Assembly: GCA_013398955.1 (NCBI GenBank)
Contig: VWPU01017437.1
Span: 80,567 to 144,566, forward strand
Source of the DNA: Callaeas wilsoni
Lineage: Eukaryota > Chordata > Aves > Passeriformes > Callaeidae
Direction: 5' to 3'
Length of the DNA: 64,000 bases
The number at the start of each line of letters is the position of its first letter. Position 1 is the first letter of the stretch. Positions 1 through 12,062 of the stretch are shown here, in pieces. A model generated the notes under the pieces. That model was not told where the DNA came from and did not search any database. It was given only the letters and a program-made list of their open reading frames with translations. The position numbers were made by a program, and so were the translations under genes.

Positions 1-454
1 TACTATTGATACACTAAAAGTTGTACTGGAGGTAGGGTTGTTACGTGATCATACATAAGACTAAATATAAGTGTTGTTTGGAGATATTACAATCCTCCTA
101 CTCCAGTGAAATACCAAAACTGGTGAATATCTAGATGTAGATTTTCAGATCTTGGCAGCTCAGATATATGCTTAGGAAATTAAGTTAATAAATGCTACTT
201 AGTGGTTTAAGTGGTTAAAATATTAATTCTAGAATGACTGAAGCAGCCTTTGAATGCTTGCTCTTCTGTCTATGCATAGTCTAGAGTTTAAAGTGCTCTA
301 AGATCTGATTTGAATTAAATAACCAGATTTTCCACTGAAATAGTTTTGGCCCTAAGCTATTCCATCCTGTTTAGTTCTGGGAATGAATTTGGGGCAGTAG
401 TGAAATGGGGGAAATTGTTGGATACTGGGTCTCCTATGGAGTTCACAGACTCAT
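1..454. other. Intron 1 of SLC9A3, left edge of window
   Basis: AT-rich sequence with stops in all frames. I see no exon, repeat or RNA gene. It is assigned to intron 1 because the first SLC9A3 exon in the window (17933) begins in mid-gene with a phase-1 acceptor and no exon 1 is recognisable upstream. Confidence 0.6.
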
Positions 455-1260
455 AAAATAACAGTATCACAGACTGGTTGAGGTCGGAAGGTGCAACACC
501 TGGTCCTATGCTCCAGCTCACCCAGGGTTACCAGCTCATTGCCCGGGATCATGTCCAGACAACTTTTGATTATTTTCAAGGACGGAGACTCCACAACCCC
601 TCTGGGCAACCTGTGCCAGTATTTGGGCACCCTCACACTTCTGCCAAGCTGCTCTCCAGCTGGGTGGCCCCCTGCATATACTGGTGTGGGCAGTTGTTCC
701 TCATCAGGTGCAGGACTCTGCACTTCTCTTTGCCAAAATTTACAAGGTTCCTGTCAGCTCATTTCTCCAATCTGTCAAGGTCCCTCTGGACAGCAGCCCG
801 ACCCTCTGGCCTATCAGCCACTCCTCCCAAATTTGTGTCATCAGCCAAATTGCTGAGGGTACTCTCTGCTCCATCATTCAGGTCATTAATGAAGATGTTA
901 AACAGGACTGGACTGAGTAAAGACCACCGAGGTTCACCGCTAGTTACCAGCCCCCAATTATACTTTGCACCACTGATCACCACCCTCAAGCTCTGTCCAT
1001 TCATCCGGTTTTCAATCCAGCCCATTGTCTGCCCATCCAGCCCCTACAGCAGCAGCCTGAAGCTGTTCTGGGAGGTCAAAGGCCTTTTTGACGGCTCATT
1101 AGAAACTCATCAGACACTGCTCTCCCCTCATCTTCCAGGTGCATCACTTCACTGTAGAATGTTATCAGGTTAGTCAAGAACTTTCATGTAGTGAACCATG
1201 CTGACTCCTCTAGAGAAATTTCTTGTCCTTCATGTGTCTGTTTACAGAATTAGTTACTCT
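455..1260 (-). mobile_element. CR1 LINE fragment, 5'-truncated, minus orientation
   Basis: The reverse strand encodes a CR1 reverse transcriptase C-terminal block: about 88 open residues from 1025 to 762 include [12 protein letters not shown] and a catalytic-type LADDTNLGG, followed by [13 protein letters not shown]. The 3' end of the element lies near 455, where the plus strand reads as the inverse of the usual CR1 terminus (TATCACAGACTGG). The 5' boundary is blurred by divergence; sequence resembling the upstream CR1 region continues to about 1260. It is a dead copy with frame breaks, inserted in intron 1. Confidence 0.88.
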
Positions 1261-2909
1261 ACTAGTTAGAGCTACAGATCCTTGGATTAGCAGTGGTCAT
1301 ACATGGATGGACCTTTATCTACATTTTACCTGGTCAAAGAAAGCAACATTTCTGTATGCAGTTGGTGTACTTTGGTTAGCTGGCACAAAATTGCACACTA
1401 CAGGGGAGAGAAGAATACAAGGTGGCCATATAGTGGCCATAATGGTCATGCCATCATGAGTTAAAGAAAGGAATGACAAGGTACCAGCATAAAGTTTATC
1501 TCTCCTCTAAGCCAGGGGCTCTCTGATCAGAGTGGTTTCAATTTTCTGTTATGAATGGCTTTCACTTATGTCACTCACCCTTCTGCCTTCCCTTACCTGA
1601 TACAGTGTGAGTTTCATCTCTTATTTTAGCCAAAGCATTCTCCAGGATGAGCTGATATTCTAATGAATAGTATAACTTGATGGGAACGTACAGGGAGATC
1701 TGTTAGCTGGTAGTACCAAGCTCAGGCAGCAGCTAAATGAGTCAGCAGTAACATGTGTAAACTCACAGGTGGTGTTTGTAGTGTACCCTATTTCCTACAA
1801 ATCTCCTTCCTGCTCACAAGCTGTATGCCAGAAAAGCACACCTCTGTTGTTCTGCTCTGCACTATGCAGCTATTACTTCTGCGTCTTCCACTTGCAACAC
1901 CGGCACTTTGCAACCTTGTCTCAGTCTGTCCTTTTTTAATGGATTTTTCTCAAGAAGACTGCCTTTGTCCTTCTAAAAAAGAACCCTAAAGTTATGGCCA
2001 TAATGGTCTTCTATTCTTTCCCAAAATGATGCTCATTTGGCTAACTTCATTTCACTTCACAAAAGACTGTGAAAACTCTGACTCTGGATAGTCTGGATAG
2101 AAGGACATCTCAACTACTGAACTGATATTTTGTCAAGAAGCATTATTGAATTGTAGATAAAGATATTTTGAACTCAGTTACTCACTCAGATCAGCTGCTG
2201 TGGATGATCATTAGTGGAGGATAGTGGTTTTTTTTCTAAGTAGAACTTACTTAAATGCTGTGCTTATTCTCATGTTTCTCCAGTGTTTCATTTGCTACCA
2301 TCGAAGCCTTGTAGAAAAGCGATCACAAATAACTTTATAGGCAAACAACTAACTTCAGTTGCATGCACAATCTTTCTGGTGTAACAAGCTGAGTAAGATA
2401 GTCTACATCTAAAAAAATGAGCACTTATCAACTGAGCAGTGCCCTGATCAATAATGAAAAAGGTAGGTTAAAAGGTTTGAGAAGAAGGGTAGGACGGAAG
2501 TTACAGATGAGGGTGATGTTATGTAAGCATAAAAATGTTGGAATTAGATTGTGAAAGAACAAGAAAAAGAGCATAAAGAATCTCCATATTCACATTTAAA
2601 GCCTAACAAACACATAAATGTATTAATTAATTTCTCAATTTCTGTTGCTTTGTTATCATAGAGATAAGCATTTGACTGTCGTTACAGGTTTTCTGTTAAA
2701 ATATCTTCTATTCATTGAAAGGATTTTGTCATAAACTGGTGCCTGACAGATTCTATCAAGATGTCTGTTAATCATAATGTCTTATCATGAGTTAGCAATG
2801 TAAGACTTTTTGTGACCTTGCTCTGCAGAGCTTCGAGAGGACTGCTTTTTCTCTTGGGCAATCTGTCCTCAGGAGGACTCATCCAGTAGCTCTACATGTT
2901 GTCCTATGC

Positions 2910-2939
2910 AGTACAGTGTATCGGAGTACAGTGTATCGG
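2910..2939. repeat. Tandem duplication of a 15-bp unit
   Basis: AGTACAGTGTATCGG occurs twice head to tail (2910-2924 and 2925-2939) without mismatch. It looks like a recent slippage duplication. Confidence 0.9.
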
Positions 2940-3076
2940 CTGTACAGGCAGCATTTCTTAGACAAGATGAATAGGCAGCATCAATTTTTTCAGCTCAGTG
3001 TTATGCTAAGTATTCCTTCCAATGAGGGAGCCACCCTTCTACCTGCTCCCAGTGATTCTATAAATCTTCTGGGCTA

Positions 3077-3111
3077 TTGGATCTGCCAATATAGAAGTTG
3101 GATCTGCCAAT
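3077..3111. repeat. Spaced direct repeat, 14 bp
   Basis: TTGGATCTGCCAAT occurs at 3077-3090 and again at 3098-3111, seven bases apart. The copies are identical. No function is apparent. Confidence 0.85.
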
Positions 3112-4194
3112 TGCTGCATGAAGCAAAGTCTTATGATTCAAGGCAGGAATAAAAGATAGGTCAGTTGCTCACTCAGGCCAGATATCTAAGTGGTTGTGTA
3201 GTATCTGTAACAGAGACTGAAACTCGTACCAGTGAAAACTTATATTGCTTATGCAGTTGAAGTGTCTGGAAGAGGAAGGCTGGTTTTGTTACTTTCTCCT
3301 TGACAAAATTTAGGAAAAAAGTCAACGCTCCTCCAAAATTTTTATTAGACATAAAGAACATAAAGCAAGTTCAGAAACTTCAATTTTTTTTTTTCAGTAT
3401 GATAGATACAGCATTGAAGTCAGTGAAAAATAAAAGTTTGTAATTCACGTTCCCTCTACCTCCCTCAAGTTAATTTAATAAAATTTCAGATGTTCTCTGA
3501 TCCATGGGTGAGGTTATTACAATTTACATGAGCTTAAAAAAACAGGGCTGTCGCATTTACCATGGACTTAAGGAGAGCAGCAATTCCTTAGTACATAATA
3601 CATTAATCTTATTTGAACCTTATGTTCCCTAGCCTTTCAACAAACAGAAGAACATCTTGTTTTCATGTCTCGAATACTTGTACTGAAGAAAATGGTGATT
3701 AAGGGAAAAGCTAAAGTTTTTTTGAACCAAAATTATTACTTTCAAGCACTCAATAAAGCATCTTAATTCTTCAGCCTTTCTTAAGGAATACAGCACAGTT
3801 GACCTTACTAAAAACCATAATTTTTAAGGCATTTTCACTTGAATAATGCTGTTTGGTGTTTGAAAGTATGAGGATGTAAAAACAGCAGGAGGAAGTATGA
3901 AGTTTCCTTCTGTTTATTGTGATTTATGAGTAAAGATTAAAAGTAGTCCAAGATAAACTTGCCACTGCAAGTGGAAATTCAGCTTGTGTGCGGGTACTGA
4001 AGTGCTTGTGTCAGGAAAGACCTATGCAAATGTGAAGGAGAATGGTCTTATATTTTCCTCTTGCTGCCCGGTGTAGCATGTGTTGTCTGTTGCATTTTGG
4101 AAGACCCCAATGTGTTGAACGTCAGTAGAATCTTGTCGATATGCCCTCATATGAGAAATGCTTTCTGATTACAGGGAGGCAAAGTAGTACTACA

Positions 4195-4680
4195 GCCAAT
4201 GGTAGGGTATCTGCTGTAGTGCCTAAAACAGAGTCCTGGATCCAGCCAGGACAGGGTTAATTTTTGCAGTAGCCAGGAGGGGCATGGCTAGGAGGTGATT
4301 CTATACCACTCAGATCATTTTTGGGGAGGGTGGTAGGGTACCCACTCTGGGTTGGGTTGTCAAGCCGAGGCTGGTAGGGGATATTGCCAGGGGGTTTTCT
4401 GTGAGCTGTGGGAATAAGTGTGAATCAGCCTCAGCCACCTTTTTTCTTGTACTGCTCTGTCATTAGTATTGTTCCTTGTTTAATTTTATTGTTGCTTCCA
4501 GTAAATTGTTCTTATCTCAATCTGTGCTCTTTCCCTTTTGTGCCTCCAACTGTCCTCTCCAGCCTGGAGAGGGGAAAGGGAAACTGGGGAGCAGGGGAGT
4601 GAGAAAGTGGCTGCATGGTTTGGAAGGTCTTGGTGGGAGCACTAAACTGGAGAGTATCACTCCTAAACCATGGCACACAG
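4195..4680 (+). mobile_element. Solo LTR of an avian endogenous retrovirus
   Basis: The segment has the order of blocks seen in a common avian ERV LTR family: GGACAGGGTTAAT, then CCAGGAGGGGCATGGC, then GGAGGTGATTCTATACCAC, a G-rich stretch, a TTATTGTTG-like stretch, TGTTCTTATCTCAA near 4507, and a 3' end near TAAACCATGGCACA. No gag, pol or env sequence flanks it on either side, so it is a solo LTR left by recombination. Exact ends are uncertain by 10 to 20 bases. The family is recalled from sequence similarity, not searched. Confidence 0.72.
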
Positions 4681-5187
4681 TGTCTTCACCTGGGGTTAAA
4701 AACGGTATGGTAAAGAGCCCCATACTTAAGGGACTGCTTATTAGTTAATGATATGATAGAAATAAAGATAAATCATCACATGGATGCAGCTGCTGGAAAA
4801 CTAAACATTCATAACAGAAATGAAAATTGTAAAAAATATCCTGTGTATCACATGCTTACTTACATGTTAGTGAACATGGCAGAAAGTGGAAAATCCATAA
4901 ATTTAAAAGAAATTCAACTGAAACTTGGCTTCTGTCTTGACGTTGTTCATTGCTTTTTGCCTTCAAATCAGGTCTAACAGTATGTTTGGGTGCACAATTT
5001 CAAGAGATTATTGGGAAAAAATAATATTAGAATAAAATTATGAAGTTTGGGTCTTCATAACACTTTCTAGTTCAGAACAAAAGCAGGACTAACCCACTAG
5101 CATTTTTTATTTTATAGCTGGTATGAAGCAGTGTCACTTCAGCTAGGTCTTATAATTTATCTGTGAGTAAATAATATAATTTCCTTT
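4681..5187. other. Intron 1, no gene seen
   Basis: AT-rich spacer between the solo LTR and the next CR1. The open frame at 4753-4977 has neither splice sites nor recognisable protein character. Confidence 0.5.
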
Positions 5188-5832
5188 ACTGGGTGTGGCT
5201 TGTTCATGGGCGCTCACAGCCCAGAAAGTCAATCCCATTCTGGGCTACATCAAAAGCAGCATGGCCAGCAGGACAAAGTGGGGTTTCTCCCTCTCTGCTC
5301 TGTCCCAGTGAGAGCCCACCTGGGGTACTGTGTCCAGCTCTGGGGTCCTCAGGACAGGGACCTGTTGGAGCAGGTCCTGAGGAGGCCACCCAGATGATCA
5401 GAAGGTTGGAGCACCTCTCCTCTTAAGACGGGCTGAGAGCATTCAAGTTGTTCAGCTGGAGAAGAGAAGGCTCTGGAGAGAAGACCTCATTGCTGCCTTT
5501 CAGTACTTAAAGGGTGCCTATGACAAAGACTGGGACAGACCTTTTAGCATGGCCTGCTGGGATAGGACAAGGACCGATGCTTCTAAACTAAAAGATTGAG
5601 GCTACATAGAAGGAAGAAATTTTTTATGATGGGCATGGTGAAGCCCTAGAACAGATTACCCAGAGACGTGATAGATGCCCAATCGTGATAGATGCCCAAT
5701 CGCTGGAAATAGTCAAAGCCAGGTTGGATGAGTCTTTGAGAAACCTGGTCTAGTTGAAGACGTCCCTGCTTGTTGCGGGGGGATTGGAGTAGGTGATCTT
5801 TAAACCCATACTACTTTAGGATTCTACTGAAG
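5188..5832 (+). mobile_element. CR1 LINE fragment, plus orientation
   Basis: Typical CR1 3' portion: GGGGTACTGTGTCCAGCTCT, then a GGTCCTGAGGAGGCCACC-type block, then AGAAGACCTCATTGCTGCC-like sequence and a 3' terminus near ATTCTACTGAAG (about 5832). It is 5'-truncated and non-coding. An internal 17-bp unit (CGTGATAGATGCCCAAT) is duplicated in tandem at 5667-5683 and 5684-5700. Confidence 0.9.
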
Positions 5833-7122
5833 TTTAATTCTTATGTATGTGGTAATAGAAGTCAAAAAGAGGCACTACTGTGGACAGTTTAGTAATATTG
5901 GATTCATATTGAATTCTTACTGATCCCAAAGTTTAATTTCTGCACATATATTTTTAGGGATATATGCAAAATCTTTTTCTCATGTTGGAAGGGATCTGAC
6001 TATATAGAGCACATATTCTTGTACAAAGAAAAGAATCCTATGTTGATATGACTTTGTACTATATATCATACGGTAGACTCATGCTTAGTCTATGTATGTG
6101 ACATTCTGGGATGTTTTTTACTTAGGAAGGGATTTGTGTCTGGTTTCTACCTTTCTATTTTCTTGAAATAAACAGTCGTCTTAAGTACCCGAAGTGTTTG
6201 AGTTGTGAGCTGGGCTTCAAATACAGCTTTAGCCAGTTGTTTTGTTCCCTTCCTTTTTATTTCTCTAAGGTGGAAAATAATGGAAAACTAATCTCCTTTG
6301 TGAACTTCCTTTTGCACACTATCCTTTCTCATTTTGCCTGGGCGTGCACTACAAAACACAAATGCATAACTGAAAAAACCAGCTGTCCTACTACCTTACC
6401 TGCATTTCAAAACATCAAAGCTCTTTTCCATGTACTACATTTTGCAGTATAAGGACACTAATTAAACTACAGTTTTTCCTGCTGCTACCATCGTGTACAC
6501 CACCTCTCAAATGAGATAATGAAGCTATGAGAGTTAACATGTTACTTAATTGGAGAAGCTGTAGGGACAAAAATCAAAAGCCATGCTAAAGCACATTGAA
6601 TGATAGCAGTATCTCAGAGCCATTTGCAGGAAAAATTCAGTGATACAAACTAAAATGCACCTTGCTCTTAAGTCTAAGGGTAAATAAATCACATATCTGG
6701 ATTTCTGAGCAGATTTACTTTCTTATGAGCAGGAATGAGTGCATTTAATAACAAAGCATGTCACATCTTCTGTTTTCTGTTGCCTAACCCAGAAACTCAC
6801 AGGTTTGGTTGGTGAAAATGGTGTTTTCTTAAAAGACAGAGTACTGTGTAACTACTGTAACATGAAAATTGTTGCCTCTTTCTTTCCCACATATCACCTT
6901 GCTCAGTTCCTTACCATATTCTTTCTGACTAGCACTACTAATGTTGAAAGAGCTATTCTGTCATGAAATAAATTCCATAATGTATTCTCCATAATAGTAT
7001 GCAGAGAAAAAGGTAAGTGACAAGTTATGTCTAGAGCATTCTTAAAGACAAAAGTTTTTACTTGCTTCTCCATTTTCAGACAAAGCCATTCACTGAGATG
7101 CTTCCACAGCCCTATAAAATTA
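5833..7122. other. Intron 1, no gene seen
   Basis: AT-rich sequence without a supported exon, repeat or RNA. Several 75 to 85 codon open frames exist on the plus strand, but they lack splice context and have chance-like composition. Confidence 0.5.
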
Positions 7123-7775
7123 GAGAATCATGGAATCATATAACGGTTTGCGTTGGAAGGGACGTTAAAGATCATCTTGTCCCAACTCTCCTGTGTGGGC
7201 AAACATGTCTTCCCCTAGACCAGGTTACCCACAGCCCCATCCAACCTGGTCTTGAACACCTCTAGGGAGTGGGAGTCCACAGCCTCTCTGGACAACCTGT
7301 TCCAGTGCCTCACCACACTTTTAGTAAAGAATTTCTTCCTAATATCTATCCTCCGTCAGCTTAAGGCCATTTTCCCCTTGTCCTTTCACTATGTGTCCAT
7401 GGGAAAAGTTCCTCTCCAGACTTCTTGGAGTCTCCCTTTAGGTACTGGATGGTGCTATAAGGTCTCCTGGAGCCTTCTCTTCACCAGGCCAAACAACTCC
7501 AACTCTCACATTCTGTCTTCATAGCAGATGTTCTCCAGCCCTATGATCAACTTAGTTGCCTCCTCTGGACCTCTTCTAACAGGTCCATGCCTTTCCTCTG
7601 CTGGGGACCCCAGAGCTGGATGCAGAACTCCAGGTGGGGTCTCACCAGGGCATAGTGGAGAGGCAGAATGTCCTCCCTCGCCCTGCTGCCCACGCTGCTT
7701 TGGATGCAGCCTGGGATACAAGTGGATTTCTGGGCTGTGAGCACACACTGCTGAATTGTGTTGAGCTTGGGAAAA
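7123..7775 (-). mobile_element. CR1 LINE 3' fragment, minus orientation
   Basis: The plus strand begins with the inverse CR1 terminus (GAATCATGGAATCATATAACG) and continues with TTCCAGTGCCTCACCAC and the CTTCTCTTCACCAGGCC-type block. It ends in CACACTGCTGAATTGTGTTG, which matches the usual CR1 region about 650 bases from the 3' end. It is a 5'-truncated, non-coding copy in intron 1. Confidence 0.92.
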
Positions 7776-10700
7776 TATTTCATTTCTTGTCATTCTGGAC
7801 ACCTTCTGTCAATAGGGAATATTTCTCTTCAAAGTATTTCTAACTTTTTGGTTAAAAAAATCTCACTTAGAAAATCTGAGATGATCAAATTTCTAGCACA
7901 TATAAACAATATATTTGAGTTTCTGAAATTATGTACAAGAGATGTAATCCATCATGAAACTCTCCTCTCTCAGCTGCTGGAGACTCTCTTCTCCAACATA
8001 TGACTGGCAAAACTTTGAAGCTTTTCAGGGGATGCAGTAGTATTTACTTTCAATGGAAACTAGCCTGGCATATTTTGTTAATTCTCTCAAATGAAGTTTA
8101 TTTTCAGTTTTAAGCAAGAGGTACTTGACATATGTGTGTTTGGTTGGTTGTTTTTTTTTTTTTGTATATGGGCATCGCTAGTGAATTCGAATACCCTAAT
8201 GCTTATTTAATTTACTGCTGTAATCAGGAATACTTCCACTCTAATTCCATGCTATTCCAGTTGTATTAATTAAAATCTTACCAGGGTGGAATGTAAGGGG
8301 CAGGAAGCAAGCCAGTCTGCCAGTGCTTGAAGAAAAGTTCTTTTCTACCCCATGACTTGGAGCAGCCTTCATAGCAATTTGCCCTAGCCCTCAGGGTTTA
8401 ATTATGTCCCTCATGCCCTTCCCAACAGCAACAATCCTTACTATGCCTTGCTGGAAGCAGTACAGGGGAAGAAGAGAAAGTCCCTATCATATAAGGAAGT
8501 TTTCAGAGTTTCAGCCTACTATTGGTATTCATTAAATTATTTCTTCGTCATCTTCTTTTTCTTCATGTACAGTAGGCCTCAAGCAGGGTGAACTGTTTCT
8601 GTTTTTTATTCAGGCTTTGGTAATTCCTTACATAATTTATCATACAACAGAACAACTGCTTTCATATATTACTAGTAACCCATTTCTGTGCAGTTTTTTA
8701 TCTGTATGAGCAGATGCCAAAACATTCTCATGGGGATGTCTTGATTTCAATTAATTTGTCATATTAAAATGGAGGTTGAAAGGAAAAAAATTCTAAAATT
8801 CATAGTGAAACTCAGTTCTTGGCATTTCTTTATTTAACCCATGTTACTGGAAAATAGTTTAGTGTTTTAAAAATAAAAAAAAGGTTTCACTATCTGTCAA
8901 TAAATTTCAGTGACTCTTTGAACACAATTTTAAAGCTGGAGCAGTTGCAATATATTGCAACTTAATTTTAATACGTTTACATAGCAAGCGATGCAGTTTT
9001 ATGATTCTTTTACTGTCCTGTTTTATATCCTCTACTATACTTCAAGGTGTTTCTAATGTGTACTTTGCTCTCATTTTGAAATATTATTTTTGACTGTTCC
9101 CATTTTTCTTTCAGCGCCGTTCAGTTCCATAAGGGCCAAATACTACCACACTTGCACTGCAGTGGGACTGCTCCTTCAAAAAAGAACTATTTGGCATAAT
9201 TATGATAAACTGTGCCTGACTGTTTAAACTTCATTATGTTCTAAGTGCTTATAGAGGTAATAGTTGCTTACTCACACACTTCTCTGAATTTGACTTGGGG
9301 CTATCTTACTATGTTATGACCTATCAGCTGGGAACGTTGACCTGTATATTGGTTACATTTTTAATTGCTAACATATTTTGTTAATTGTTCACCTACAGAG
9401 AACAGCTACCTAAAATCTCCTCCTTAATGAGCTCATTACAATGCTGTATGCTTTGTAAATGGTGACCATTACATGTGTGACAAAGAAAGCTTTCTTGAGC
9501 TGGATTAAACCAAACTCAAACCAGTCCTTCCATATGAAGGACTTTTGTGCCTTGCTTAGGAAAAATCTGTCCTAGATTAAGCGTAAATAATATTAATAAT
9601 CATGCTTATGTAGTATATTTTAAGGCAGTACCAAGATTCAATACCAAAAGTAGCTTTTACCTCTTATTGTACAATATATGTATATTGTATCTCTGAGTTT
9701 CTTCAGATATAAAATAACTCCAAGTTTTTTAAATAAATCTCTCAGTTTTTTCTAGATTGGGTAAAAGCATAAGGTACTGATTAATAAAATAATTTCATGT
9801 TTGTCTAAGGATTATTGATAGAAGAAACTCTTAAAATCTCTTTTCTTAAGAGATTTTTGCCCGTTGTATATAAACAATTCAAAATAGCAACATCAATTCA
9901 CAACACTTGTTTTGTTGTTGCAAGGTACACAGAACAGAATCCAATGGACTGTAAAATGTGCTATCATTCTCCTGAACAGGAAAAAAAGAACTAAGCGCAC
10001 TTTGTTGATAAAGATTAGAAAGGCAAATATAGGTAATAATGATCAGCTTCAGTTCTGACGAGTCTGCCCAAACACTTCCTGGACAGACTAGAAATGCAGT
10101 TCCCTAATGCTTTGAATCCTTGCTTCAACTGAACCAGTCTTAGAACACAATGGAAATCTTTTTTCTTTGATTTGTGCCTAAATTCATCTGCAAATAAGAC
10201 AGGGTAAAACAGTTTCCGCGTGGATAAGGAAAAGATGACATAAAAGAATGAAACTATAAGAAGATTATTTCTCAGTCACAGGAAATCACTAGAGTTTAGT
10301 TTTTGGACTGGTGTTATGCAGGGCTTTGGTTTTGCTTTTTTTTGATTTACCACTGCACAAAGAGGTGGGCCATCCTACTGAAGGTTTCCGATGACACATT
10401 TCTGCAGGCCTTATCAGTATTCTTGTAAATCTGGCTATTGTACAAGGATAAATATACAATCTTTAGGACTAGGGGAAGGGATGTAACACAGTAATACCAA
10501 GGGCAGTTTCACTCAGAGGCCATGACACTAATTGACATGAGAATGGGAAGGGGAAGAGAGGTACGTCTGTGCAAAGTGAATACAGAGTGACTGTGAGTCA
10601 CCAGTGTGATAATAAATCCAGGATGTAGCTGAACTATAGATTGTGATAGGAAATTATTAATGGTGTTGGACCCGCTTCTACTATGACTCATGCAGAATGC

Positions 10701-12009
10701 AGTCTATATTTCTGATGGCTCTGAGTCCACAGAGGTGAACTCAGATTGAAATAGACAGAGCTGAAGACTGAAAAGAAGTAGTTTACTTTAAAAACCAGAG
10801 ACAAGCAACAAGAAGACAGTATGTTTTTCTCTCTGCTTATATAATAGGAAATGAAGAAATTAATATTAGGGCAAACCAGCCATTTAAGAAAATTGGTATC
10901 ACTCTCACAAAGGAAAATGGACGTGAAATAGCTGTGAACAAGTTCTGGCTAGAAATCAGAATAAAGTCTCTAACTGTGATGAAGGCTGCTGGTGTTCATT
11001 CACATAGACTTAGCTGGAGCAATAATCCTCTGAAATGAGGATCATTAAATATGATGGTGTGATAATGAAGGTCCACAAAGCCCTTCTAGTACTTATGGTT
11101 TTTGATGACAATTCCCAGATATTCTGTGCAGGCTACATAAGTAGCTGTAATTACTTGAAAGGCGTGCCTATGGCTGTGCAGGCAAGAAATGCTGTGTTTG
11201 CTAAGGTAGGAAACTCAGGAAGTCAAGTCATGAAAGAGATCTTAACAAAGAGATCCACTACAACTGAGGTCATTGCACTAAAGGATGTAACACTGATGCA
11301 TCTGTGAAAATAATAAAAATTACAAGGGTAGAGGAGAAAATGAAAGACCTGAGAGTATAAAGAAATCAAGTATAGCACGTGCAGGAAGTTTATTGGGGAA
11401 CTAGTAGGTGGGCATGACTGTTTAGAAGTAAAGGGAGCCATAATAAAAGATAAGAGAATTATAAACAAGTAAAACTTCATTAAACAGGAAATTATATCAA
11501 AAACCTTCTCTTAGTAACGAGTGGAGTAAGTAGAGATTAAATTTATCAGCAAAACTTCTGGAGAAATTTGAGATTACAGTGGTAGAAGTATAAACAAATT
11601 TGTCCAATAAACAGGAGACAAAGTAACTGTAGAGTTGGAGAGAACTACTTATAAAAAACCCCCGCATGATTAAAAAGGGAAACGCTAACGGTCATTATTG
11701 TTAAGCAATTTTCTAAATCACTGCAATCAGGAAGTTTGCTGAGGATTTTGTACTGTCCATTTTATAGGAAAAATTCACTGTTAGTCTGGACTAGGTGATG
11801 CGCAGACTGGGACTGTCAAACACTGCCCTCAGTATGATGAGAAGACCACGGCACACACCAGAGGACGCCAATTAAGCTCAGTGATTATATGAGACTCTTG
11901 TTAAACCAAGAGTGAGAAGTCATTTTAAAACAGTGACTGTTCAACTGTTTTTCAGATGTCAGGGCTCCTACTTATACAGCTTAATGGCAAAAAAAAATCC
12001 AAACAATCC
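7776..12009. other. Intron 1, no gene seen
   Basis: About 4.2 kb of AT-rich intron. I found no open frame with splice sites, no RNA gene and no recognisable transposon. Short homopolymer runs occur near 8150. Confidence 0.5.
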
Positions 12010-12062
12010 AATCTAATCTAATCTAATCTAATCTAATCTAATCTAATCTAATCTAATCTAAT
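12010..12062. repeat. (TCTAA)n pentanucleotide microsatellite
   Basis: About ten perfect copies of ATCTA/TCTAA follow one another. The complementary pentamer (AGATT) forms a shorter tract at 53750-53773. Confidence 0.97.

Larger units (their letters stand above)
1261..4194. other. Intron 1, no gene seen
   Basis: AT-rich intron sequence. Short open frames are present but none has coding character or convincing splice sites. The first 200 bases may be a very diverged continuation of the CR1 at 455-1260. Two small local duplications at 2910-2939 and 3077-3111 are listed separately. Confidence 0.5.

Noticed and set aside
478..1173. 231-codon plus-strand open frame
   Set aside because: It is the antisense of a CR1 reverse-transcriptase segment; the minus strand carries the recognisable motifs.
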